Source: an uncultured Olsenella sp. (GTDB lineage: Bacteria; Actinomycetota; Coriobacteriia; Coriobacteriales; Atopobiaceae). From it: a DNA stretch of 64,000 nt. Both the position numbers and the translations under genes were made by a program. The stretch's first letter is position 1; each line of letters opens with the position of its first letter. This document shows positions 57,385 to 64,000 of the stretch, in pieces. The stretch lies in NCBI GenBank assembly GCA_900316105.1, contig ONBR01000013.1, positions 1-64,000 on the forward strand. Reading direction: 5' to 3'. The notes beneath the pieces were generated by a model. That model saw only the letters and a program-made list of their open reading frames with translations. It was not told the origin of the DNA and made no database searches.

Positions 57385-58353
57385 TTAGCTGATGACCTCG
57401 ATGTTCTCTGGCACGCAGGCGCCCAGCTCCTTACGCGGAATCGAGCATAAGACCTTCACCAGACGAGCGTCCAACTGCTTGCCCGCCACGTCCTTGAGAA
57501 TCGCGATGGCTTCCTCATAGGTCATGGCCGGCTTGTACGACCTCTCCATCGTGATGGCGGAATAGGTGTCCGCCACAGCTATGATTCGTGCGCCCAGCGG
57601 GACCTCATCACCCGGAATGCCGTAGTAGCCTTTTCCGTCTATCCGCTCGTGATGGTAACGAATCCAGGGGAGAATCCCCCCGAGCGAATGCAGCTCGTCC
57701 AGGATGTTGACCCCCTTGTTGGGATGCTCCCTCATGACCTGCCACTCGCTGTCCGAAAGCTTGCCGGGTTTGTTCAGGATGCTCTCTGGAATGCCTAGCT
57801 TTCCCACATCGTGAAGGAGGGCGGCGTATTCAAGGTCCAGCTGGTTTATCTGCGACTGCAGGTCGTTGGGCAGGTAACGCCAGATGACCATGGACAGGTT
57901 CCTCACGTACAGGCTGTGACCATTCAGGTTCGGGTCTCTCTCCTCAATCACCTTGATCAGAGTCTGCACGATGTCGACGCCGCGCCTCTTGATTGTGGAA
58001 GTCAGTCGTATGACCAAGCGAATCATGAGCGTACAGAAGAGGGCGCCAAAGAAGAATATGCTTCCGATGGGCAGCGAGTCCCCACCCCTCACTGCGACGA
58101 ACACGTATCCCACAAGGAAGAAGATCAACAGGAAAAACGCCGCATAGGAGCACCTGTTGTCTGACGAGTCTCCCACCGACAGGATGTCCTTCTTGGACTT
58201 TCGGAGGAACGACCAGTAGGTTGCGATGTTATAAGCCTGCATGCCGATGCCGCCCAGTATCAAAAGGCTTGCAACCATCGCGCCCACTCTTCTCCCAATA
58301 GAAAGCAACATGTCGGACCAGCCGTGGGGCAAACCCTCAACAAAGTATCCCAC
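57385..58353 (-). CDS. Membrane HD-GYP-type phosphohydrolase
   Basis: A 322-residue protein with three N-terminal membrane segments (residues ~25-120) and a cytoplasmic HD-GYP domain (~130-320). The HD pair is in LLHDVGKLGIPESIL and the GYP motif region in RYHHERIDGKGYYGIP, where Pro is replaced by Tyr (GYY). The domain ends with ARIIAVADTYSAITMERSYK. HD-GYP proteins hydrolyse cyclic di-GMP or related dinucleotides. The GYP variation may change specificity. It is preceded by a palindrome cluster (58374-58436) and convergent with LysR. Confidence 0.88.
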   Translation of the reverse strand: MGYFVEGLPHGWSDMLLSIGRRVGAMVASLLILGGIGMQAYNIATYWSFLRKSKKDILSVGDSSDNRCSYAAFFLLIFFLVGYVFVAVRGGDSLPIGSIFFFGALFCTLMIRLVIRLTSTIKRRGVDIVQTLIKVIEERDPNLNGHSLYVRNLSMVIWRYLPNDLQSQINQLDLEYAALLHDVGKLGIPESILNKPGKLSDSEWQVMREHPNKGVNILDELHSLGGILPWIRYHHERIDGKGYYGIPGDEVPLGARIIAVADTYSAITMERSYKPAMTYEEAIAILKDVAGKQLDARLVKVLCSIPRKELGACVPENIEVIS

Positions 58354-58373
58354 ATCTGCTCATCTAATCGATT

Positions 58374-58436
58374 GTGTCTAATCGGGAGCAGCCCTTTTTT
58401 GGCACTGCCTAATCGGAGGCCACCTCCGATTAGGCA
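58374..58436. repeat. Palindrome of family B at the HD-GYP/tRNA-dihydrouridine synthase junction
   Basis: A 14-base perfect hairpin, TGCCTAATCGGAGG (58406-58419) and CCTCCGATTAGGCA (58423-58436), lies at the end of the dihydrouridine synthase gene. A degenerate CTAATCGGGAGCAGCCC copy precedes it at 58379. Confidence 0.85.
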
Positions 58437-59386
58437 CCCCGGAAGCGAGGGTCAGCAGCGAGCTGCTGGGTGGCAAAGACCTTGTCCGCAGCGCTCCGAT
58501 AGTCACCGACGTGGCGGGCCTTTCGCATAACGCGATGAACAGCGAGGGAGTCGGCAAAGGCGTACTGGGCATAGCCCCACCACTCCTTCATGCGCGCGAC
58601 GGCGTTGCCGCCGACCTCGCTTTCGTAGGCCTCGAAGAGCCGGTCGTGGAAGGCCCGCAGCTCCCCCGCGGTCAGTGGGGCACCGCCGCGAATCATGCGC
58701 GCCAGGGCGGGGTTGGTCATGATGCCGCGGCCCAGCATCACGTGCCGCGTCGCGGGGTAAGACGTGCGCAGCACCTCCAGGTCGTCCGCGCCAAAGACGT
58801 CACCGTTGTAGGCTACGGGGAAGGACGCCTTCTTCAGGGTCATGCCATAGAGCTCCTGGCGCGGGGTCCCCTTGTAGAAGTCCTTCTGCACGCGAGGATG
58901 AACGATGAGCTCGGTCAGGGGATACTGGCAGTAGAGCTCCAGGATTCGTCCGTACTCCTCGTCGATTTCCATACCCACCCGCGTCTTCACCGAGACGGGC
59001 AGGGGTGACTGGTCGCAGACCGTATCCAGGAAGGCTTCAAGCTCGTCCAAGTGGCGGAGGAAGCCGGAGCCACGGCCCTTGCCCACCACCGTACGCGAGG
59101 GGCAGCCTAGGTTGAGGTTGACCTCCGTGTAGCCCATGCCTGCCAGGAGCTGGACGGACCAGACGAACTCGTCGGCCTTGTTCGTGAGGAGCTGAGGAAC
59201 GAGGTCCAGGTCAGAATCGTCCTGTGGCTCGAGCTCCCTCAACGCCTTCTTGGTGAAAGCCTGCCCGACGTGCGCGGGGGCCAAAAAAGGCGTGTAGTAG
59301 CGGTCGAGCCTGCCAAAGCACTCGGCATGCACCCTGCGGAACGTCCGCACCGTCAGCCCCTCCATGGGCGCCATCGATAGCAGCAC
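58430..59386 (-). CDS. tRNA-dihydrouridine synthase
   Basis: A 318-residue flavin-dependent Dus enzyme reducing uridine in tRNA. MAPMEGLT is the N-terminal motif, VNLNLGCPSRTVVGKGRGSGFL the catalytic Cys loop, VSVKTRVGM the barrel strand, HPRVQKDFYKG and VAYNGDVF the RNA/FMN loops, and MLGRGIMTNP the FMN phosphate site. The GTG at 59386 is chosen because GGGGGAG precedes it; an ATG 42 bases upstream lacks a signal. It resembles the DusB/C type; the target position cannot be assigned. Confidence 0.9.
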   Translation of the reverse strand: MLLSMAPMEGLTVRTFRRVHAECFGRLDRYYTPFLAPAHVGQAFTKKALRELEPQDDSDLDLVPQLLTNKADEFVWSVQLLAGMGYTEVNLNLGCPSRTVVGKGRGSGFLRHLDELEAFLDTVCDQSPLPVSVKTRVGMEIDEEYGRILELYCQYPLTELIVHPRVQKDFYKGTPRQELYGMTLKKASFPVAYNGDVFGADDLEVLRTSYPATRHVMLGRGIMTNPALARMIRGGAPLTAGELRAFHDRLFEAYESEVGGNAVARMKEWWGYAQYAFADSLAVHRVMRKARHVGDYRSAADKVFATQQLAADPRFRGA

Positions 59387-59665
59387 CGTCTCCCCCTCAG
59401 TCTCCGTACAAACAACCCCTGGCAGCATAGCAGGCGGTGGGGCTTCCGAGTATGAGATACCGCCGCCGGTTCAGCGCCGCGCCGGTGACATGGGTCACCG
59501 CATGGTGATAACCACCGACACGCTGGGATTGGGCCAGGTAGATGGCATCGATGTGGTCAACGTGATGGACTGGGCATTGAACACCAAATGATGTGCGACG
59601 GGCCCCACTCCCGCCCTCTCATGAACGCGCAGTCAACTCTCTCGTCTCGTCGTCCCGCTGTCACG

Positions 59666-61045
59666 CTAGCCGATGCCGGACAGGTCGCCCGTGCCCTTGA
59701 GGTAGTAGTCGAACCACTGCAGGACGATTCCGTTGAGCTGGGTCGTGAACTGCTCGTGGTCCACGTCACCCGAGCCCAGCATGTCGGCTAGGAAGGGCGA
59801 GAGCAGGGGCAGGTCGGTAAAGTCCATGTGCTCAGTCCCGTCAAAGCTCATGACGCGGGCATCCTTGGCGTGCTCCACCACGTACTGGTTCACGTATTCG
59901 CTGCCGTCGGCGTTGCCCGTCGTGTAGCCCCGGCCGTGCACCTCGTTGTTGAGGGCCAGCAGCGGCACTGGAAAGGGCTCGGAGTTGTAGACGAACTTGT
60001 CGCCCTCGGCTTTCTCCTCCCCCAGCATGGTGCCATCGATGTCGATAACGGCGTCGATGTCGTCGCGCTGGCGCGCCATGTCCATGCTCACGGCACCGCC
60101 GATGGAGTGGCCCATGAGGCCGATCTTCTGGGTGTCGGTCATGCCCAGGGCGCGCAGGATGCCGGCCCGGTCGGCATCGGATTCGACGTGCCAGACGTCG
60201 TCCAGCGTCCCGGAATCCACGGCCGCCTCGATGGTGTCCAGTGCGAAGTTCATGTCGGCGTCGCGCAGGGTCATCCAGTCGCTGATGACCTTGGCATACT
60301 GGGTGTCGGTCACCGACGTGTCGCCCTCGGCGTTGGAGACGGCCATCACGTCGTCCATGAATCCCATGTCCACGGGGATGACCTGGCCTGCGGTGTCGGT
60401 GCTGAAGAGTGAGTAGTAGGGGTGCTCCACGACCGCGACCACGTAGCCGTTGCTGGCCAGCTCAGCGTAGGTCGAGAAGTTGCTTTCGTGATATCCAAAG
60501 GAGCCATGATCAAACACGACAAGCGGGTACTGGTGGCCGCCTTCGGAGGCAGCGTCGTCGGGATAGTAGAAGTAGGCGGGCACCTCGCGGTGGGACCCGT
60601 CGGTCTCGAACTCCTCCAGGCGAGACGGGTCCACGAGGATGGCGTGGGCCTGGGCCACCTGGTAGGGGCCCGAGGTGGGCAGACCATGGTAGCCGGTAAA
60701 GACAAGGGCCGGAACCGATGCAATGGTCAGGGCCAGCAGTGTGAAAATGGGACCGGCGATGGCGGCGCCGAGCTTGCGGGGGCCGGTGGCCTTCTTCCTG
60801 CGCACGAAGTAGGCGACAAGCGCCCACACAAAGAGAAGACCCGTCATGCCCACGAGCAGGGAGAATCGCCAGTTCTCGCCGAAGGCCGGAACCAGGCGGG
60901 CAACCAGAGCCACAGCTAGCTCGATGCCGCGCAGGACCAGACGGTCGCGCAGCCAGTCGGCCCTTGTCGCTTGGGCCTTGCGAGCCCGCACGGCAAAGAC
61001 AACCTCCGCCGCCACGAAGAGCACCAATAGGATCACGAATGCCAT
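59666..61045 (-). CDS. Membrane-anchored alpha/beta hydrolase (lipase-like)
   Basis: A 459-residue protein with four N-terminal membrane segments (residues ~1-125) and an extracellular or cytoplasmic hydrolase domain resembling platelet-activating-factor acetylhydrolase/chlorophyllase-type enzymes. The oxyanion region is VVFDHGSFGYHESNF, the nucleophile lies in IGLMGHSIGGAVS (G-H-S-I-G), the acid near DAVIDIDGT and the His in SFDGTEHMDF. The ATG at 61045 follows GGAGG and lies 10 bases after the TetR stop, so TetR and hydrolase are one operon. Lipid ester or xenobiotic substrates are possible. Confidence 0.85.
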   Translation of the reverse strand: MAFVILLVLFVAAEVVFAVRARKAQATRADWLRDRLVLRGIELAVALVARLVPAFGENWRFSLLVGMTGLLFVWALVAYFVRRKKATGPRKLGAAIAGPIFTLLALTIASVPALVFTGYHGLPTSGPYQVAQAHAILVDPSRLEEFETDGSHREVPAYFYYPDDAASEGGHQYPLVVFDHGSFGYHESNFSTYAELASNGYVVAVVEHPYYSLFSTDTAGQVIPVDMGFMDDVMAVSNAEGDTSVTDTQYAKVISDWMTLRDADMNFALDTIEAAVDSGTLDDVWHVESDADRAGILRALGMTDTQKIGLMGHSIGGAVSMDMARQRDDIDAVIDIDGTMLGEEKAEGDKFVYNSEPFPVPLLALNNEVHGRGYTTGNADGSEYVNQYVVEHAKDARVMSFDGTEHMDFTDLPLLSPFLADMLGSGDVDHEQFTTQLNGIVLQWFDYYLKGTGDLSGIG

Positions 61046-61055
61046 GGTGTGCCTC

Positions 61056-61616
61056 CTACTCTTTCCCGGCCAATGCGCCGGCCCATGCAAGCGCGAGAAT
61101 TCGCGCGCATTCCTGTTGGTTGTATGCCATGGCGTTGTTTGCCAAGAGGCTCGCCATGCCATGTGCCGTGATGAAGAGAAGCGAGAAGGCCTCGCGCGCC
61201 TGGGCGGGTGAGCAGCCGACCGCCTCCCCGACCATGCCGACCAGGCCGGCGTTCTCGGGGTCGCGCATAAGGTCATCGATGCCGCCGCCACCCAGCCTGC
61301 CGGTCTGGAAGAGGAAGCGGAAGAGGCTGGGCTCCTGTGCGCCAAAGCGGATGTAGTTGAGGCCCAGTTCCATCAGGGGATTTTGGGCGCTGTCATCGGA
61401 CGGCATGATAAAGCGCGTGTGAAAGTCGTCGGCCATCTGGTAGACGGCGTCACGCAGCTCCTCCACCGTCCTGAAGTTGTACATGACCGGCTGGGTAGAG
61501 CAGCCCAAGGCTTCCGCGACCGCGCGGGCACTCAGGCTCTCGACGCCCTTCTCGCGCACAAGGGCGAAGGCGGCGTCCAGGACCATCTGTCGCGTGACTC
61601 TGGGCTTTGGGGGCAT
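61056..61616 (-). CDS. TetR family transcriptional regulator
   Basis: A 186-residue regulator with its HTH in residues ~8-55 (TRQMVLDAAFALVREKGVESLSARAVAEALGCSTQPVMYNF) and a variable ligand-binding C-terminus. The ATG at 61616 follows AGGAG. It is the first gene of a two-gene operon with the hydrolase and is divergent from the methyltransferase gene. Just upstream, GTAACAACTGTTATTGTT (61645-61662) and nearby TTGTTAGTGTCACCTAAC contain inverted elements typical of TetR operators. It probably represses itself, the hydrolase and perhaps the methyltransferase. Confidence 0.88.
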   Translation of the reverse strand: MPPKPRVTRQMVLDAAFALVREKGVESLSARAVAEALGCSTQPVMYNFRTVEELRDAVYQMADDFHTRFIMPSDDSAQNPLMELGLNYIRFGAQEPSLFRFLFQTGRLGGGGIDDLMRDPENAGLVGMVGEAVGCSPAQAREAFSLLFITAHGMASLLANNAMAYNQQECARILALAWAGALAGKE

Positions 61617-61807
61617 GGGCGTGCTCCTATGATGACGGACGTTATGTAACAACTGTTATTGTTGCGCGCCGCTCCCCCCCCCGCCGTCAAGCCCACCGCG
61701 TCAAAAGTGCCCGTCACTTTTATCTCGTTGACCGTTGTTAGTGTCACCTAACTCGCGTGCTATGATGCTGGAAGTTAGTACCGTCTAACCCACACCGAGG
61801 TGACACC

Positions 61808-62617
61808 ATGGACCAGGAACGAACCCTTGCCGGCGTACCGGACACGACCTACATCCCGCTGGTCGCGCGCATCTATGTGTCCAAGCGCTTCCCCGAGTAC
61901 TTCCGCGACGAGCAGGCGCTCGCGTTGGAGAGCCAGATTCCGGGCGAGGCCATCCAGGCAAACTCGGGCGAGTACGAGTGCATGGCCTCGGTGGCTCGCA
62001 GCCACGTCTTTGACAGTAGGGTGAGCGAGTTTCTTGCCAGCCATCCCACCGGCAACGTCGCCTTCCTGGGCGGCGGGCTGGAGACCACCTGGACCCGTGT
62101 GGGCGTGGCCTCCGCTCACTGCTACCAGGTGGACTTGCCCGAGGTCATCGAGGTGCGCCGCCGCGCCCTCGACCAGACGCCCAACGAGGAGCTCATAGCC
62201 GGCGACATGTTTGCCATGGAGTGGGCCAAGCGCATGGACACCAGCCTCCCCACGCTGCTGGTGGTCTCGGGCGTGTGGCAGTACTTCCACGAGGAGCAGA
62301 TCCTGGCCATGATCGCCGACCTCAAGCGCCTCTTCCCCGCGGGCGAGCTGCTCTTTGATGCGACCGACACCGAGGGCCTCAAGTTCACCAACAAGTACGT
62401 GCAGAAGACGGGCAACACCGACGCGATGATGTACTTTGGCCTGGACGACCCGACCGACTTTGCCCGCCGCGCCGGCTGCGAGCTGCTGAGAGTCGAGGGC
62501 TTCTACGCCGACGCGCTCAAGCTGGGCCGCAAGCTCTCGGTGCGCACGCGCGTCTTCATGTACTTCGCCGACAAGTGGGGGCGCGTGAAGGTGGTTCGCC
62601 TGCGGCTCAACCCGTAG
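61808..62617 (+). CDS. Class I SAM-dependent methyltransferase (LCM/PF04072 type)
   Basis: A 269-residue methyltransferase of the leucine-carboxyl-methyltransferase/O-methyltransferase type. The sequence ...NVAFLGGGLETTWTRVG is the SAM-binding glycine loop, YQVDLPEVIEVRRRAL the acidic ribose-binding strand end, and LPTLLVVSGVWQYFHEEQI the substrate-loop region. GAGGTGACACC precedes the ATG. It is divergent from the TetR gene. Its GC content is notably high near the 3' end. Known relatives methylate small carboxylates or polyketides; the substrate here is unknown. Confidence 0.83.
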   Translation: MDQERTLAGVPDTTYIPLVARIYVSKRFPEYFRDEQALALESQIPGEAIQANSGEYECMASVARSHVFDSRVSEFLASHPTGNVAFLGGGLETTWTRVGVASAHCYQVDLPEVIEVRRRALDQTPNEELIAGDMFAMEWAKRMDTSLPTLLVVSGVWQYFHEEQILAMIADLKRLFPAGELLFDATDTEGLKFTNKYVQKTGNTDAMMYFGLDDPTDFARRAGCELLRVEGFYADALKLGRKLSVRTRVFMYFADKWGRVKVVRLRLNP

Positions 62618-62725
62618 GCGAGGCGCTTCAAACGCATCAAACATGTCAAACGGGGACGTTTCCCTTTCGTCGCACTGCGCCGCTAGCGCCGCGACAGTTG
62701 GGAAACACCCCATTATTGTCGTGGC

Positions 62726-64000
62726 TCATCCCTCCCACATCCTCCTGTTGCCAATGGCGTACAGGGGAACATTGCGCATCCAATCCTGTTCACGATAGCC
62801 AGACAGACTGAAGCGCACCGCACTCACCTCGGGATGTTTCTGTTTGAAGGCGCGCAGGCTCTTCGCGCGGAGGTTCTCCTCCGCCTTAACTTCTATGGCA
62901 AATATGCGACCCGCGTCTTGGGTCAAGAAGTCAATTTCACCCGTTGAGTTCTCGGCAGACCAATAGTAGGGAGTCAGACCATGCTCGGCCACAAGCTGCT
63001 GACACACGTACTGCTCGGTGAGAGCGCCCTTGAACTCCGTGAAGACGCGGTTCCCTGAAAGTATGGCGTCGGGATTAAGGCCACTCATGGCACCCAGAAG
63101 GCCAACATCCACCACAAACAGCTTGAAGGCATTCTGATCGCAGTAAGCCGACATGGGTATGCTGGGCCTGTTGACGCGCCGCACCTTCTGGATGAGCCCC
63201 GCCTGCTCCAGCCATCGCAGGCTCTCTTCGAAGTCAGCCGCCCTCGCACCCTTTCTGACCTGCCCAAAGATGAACTTCTTGTTCTCCCGGGAAAGATGGA
63301 TGGGTATGGAATCCCAAGCGAGCATGGTGCGAGCAAGCAGACGCGGGGGGATATGCTTCGCGAAGTCGTTGACGTATCCGTCCAGAATCTCGCGCTGGAT
63401 GGGCCTCACCGACCTAACATCGCCGTCGTCGACGTACGCATTCACTGCCTCTGGCATCCCGCCGACAACGTAGTAGGACTTCAGCAGTTCTTCGAGCCTC
63501 TTTGCAAAGCCGTCGAGAATGGCCTGGTCGCCCGATTCGATGAGCTTGCCAAACCGCTCGTTGCCAGTCGCCTCCAAGAACTCACTGAAGGCGAGCGGAT
63601 GGAGTTCGAGCATGTTGACCTTACCGACCGGAAATCCGCTCCCTTCCGTAGCCGAGATGCCCAACAGAGACCCCGCCGCAGCGACGTGGTACTGACGGGC
63701 GTCTTCACAGAAGTACTTGAGGGAGGTGATGGCCTTCGGGCACGCCTGAATCTCGTCGAGGACGATGAGCGTGTCTTCGGGGTCGATTCTGGTATCGAGC
63801 TCAAGGGCGAGCGACGAGACGATTCTCTGCACATCTAAATCGGACTCGAAGAAGCTGCGCGCAGTCGCATCGTTATTAAGGCTCACGTAGGCAACGTTAT
63901 TGAAGCAGGCCTTTCCAAACTCCCTGAGCGGCCATGTCTTGCCAACCCGCCTGGCGCCGTTGAGGATGAGCGGTTTCCTGCGCACGCTGCCCCTCCATTT
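62726..64000 (-). CDS. AAA ATPase with DUF4143 domain, cut by the right window edge
   Basis: At least 424 residues of an archaeal-type ATPase of the AAA_14 + DUF4143 architecture. The reading frame is open to the window end (KWRGSVRRKPLILNGARR), so the N-terminus lies outside. The Walker A motif is NGARRVGKTW, Walker B LIVLDEIQACP, and the arginine-sensor region AAAGSLLG. The C-terminal DUF4143 region ends with an endonuclease-like EIDFLTQDAGRIFAIEVKAEE. Members are often scattered in accessory regions and their role is unclear. Codon use is less GC-biased than its neighbours. Confidence 0.88.
   Translation of the reverse strand, partial: KWRGSVRRKPLILNGARRVGKTWPLREFGKACFNNVAYVSLNNDATARSFFESDLDVQRIVSSLALELDTRIDPEDTLIVLDEIQACPKAITSLKYFCEDARQYHVAAAGSLLGISATEGSGFPVGKVNMLELHPLAFSEFLEATGNERFGKLIESGDQAILDGFAKRLEELLKSYYVVGGMPEAVNAYVDDGDVRSVRPIQREILDGYVNDFAKHIPPRLLARTMLAWDSIPIHLSRENKKFIFGQVRKGARAADFEESLRWLEQAGLIQKVRRVNRPSIPMSAYCDQNAFKLFVVDVGLLGAMSGLNPDAILSGNRVFTEFKGALTEQYVCQQLVAEHGLTPYYWSAENSTGEIDFLTQDAGRIFAIEVKAEENLRAKSLRAFKQKHPEVSAVRFSLSGYREQDWMRNVPLYAIGNRRMWEG

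Noticed and set aside
59364-59591. Short plus-strand frame with MVITTDTLGLGQVDGIDVVNV
   Set aside because: It slightly recalls the start of YbjQ proteins, but it overlaps the start of the dihydrouridine synthase gene, has no rest of the domain, and is too short to support.
62726-64000. Toxin-antitoxin or defence-island gene at the right edge
   Set aside because: AAA_14-DUF4143 proteins are common and occur in many contexts; no adjacent defence genes are visible within the window.

Overview
The window looks like a chromosomal segment of a gut or oral member of the Coriobacteriia (Actinomycetota), most like the Olsenella/Atopobiaceae group. This is an inference from the GC-rich codon use (G or C in most third positions), strong AGGAGG-type ribosome binding sites, the anaerobic gene content (butyrate kinase, Fe-S flavoenzymes, a YgfK-type oxidoreductase) and numerous short intergenic palindromes. 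No rRNA, tRNA, CRISPR array, transposase or integrase gene was recognised.

Region 1 (1-28.8 kb) is an anaerobic purine/urate-utilisation locus. From the left it holds ygeY (frameshifted), a histidine phosphatase, a TMEM175-like channel, a coupled pair of small unknown genes, ygeX (diaminopropionate ammonia-lyase), an NCS2 xanthine/uracil-type permease, an uncharacterised 163-residue gene, guanine deaminase, an AzgA-type purine permease, a three-subunit molybdenum hydroxylase (xdhA-xdhB-xdhC, genes overlapping by one base), a BmpA/NupABC-type nucleoside ABC importer, a polyferredoxin next to a fused XdhD-like hydroxylase, ygfK and ssnA. Together they import nucleosides and bases, deaminate guanine to xanthine, oxidise or reduce purines through molybdenum enzymes wired to Fe-S/flavin carriers, and break down ring-opened products to diaminopropionate and then pyruvate plus ammonia. 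Most transcription units carry GTAAG/CTTAC-based palindromes upstream, suggesting one regulon.

Region 2 (28.8-39.6 kb) begins with two tandem-repeat tracts in an intergenic stretch of about 1.1 kb. It continues with a YheO/DauR-type regulator, an M20 amidohydrolase, an AEC transporter, an alpha/beta hydrolase, two HTH proteins, a 4Fe-4S aldo-keto reductase, a PrsW-type membrane protease and a 5'-truncated DUF1846 gene.

Region 3 (39.7-43.2 kb) is the most unusual part. A Ser/Thr kinase reading frame runs across an A6 tract and, one frame over, continues as a long Ltp-repeat protein with one transmembrane segment. Joined, they make a PknB-like receptor kinase in which Ltp repeats replace PASTA domains.

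Region 4 (43.3-51.9 kb) holds a KDG permease, a LysR regulator, a redox/detoxification gene group (two cyclophilin-like proteins, an FMN reductase, a Cys-nucleophile hydrolase, a CMD-cupin protein), a split chromate transporter and butyrate kinase.

Region 5 (51.9-64 kb) is mixed housekeeping and accessory: Bcp peroxiredoxin, a ThpR-YaiI fusion, a TetM-like GTPase, a small basic protein, LysR, HD-GYP, a tRNA-dihydrouridine synthase, a TetR-lipase operon, a methyltransferase and an AAA-DUF4143 ATPase cut by the window edge. Three families of intergenic palindromes recur through regions 1-5.
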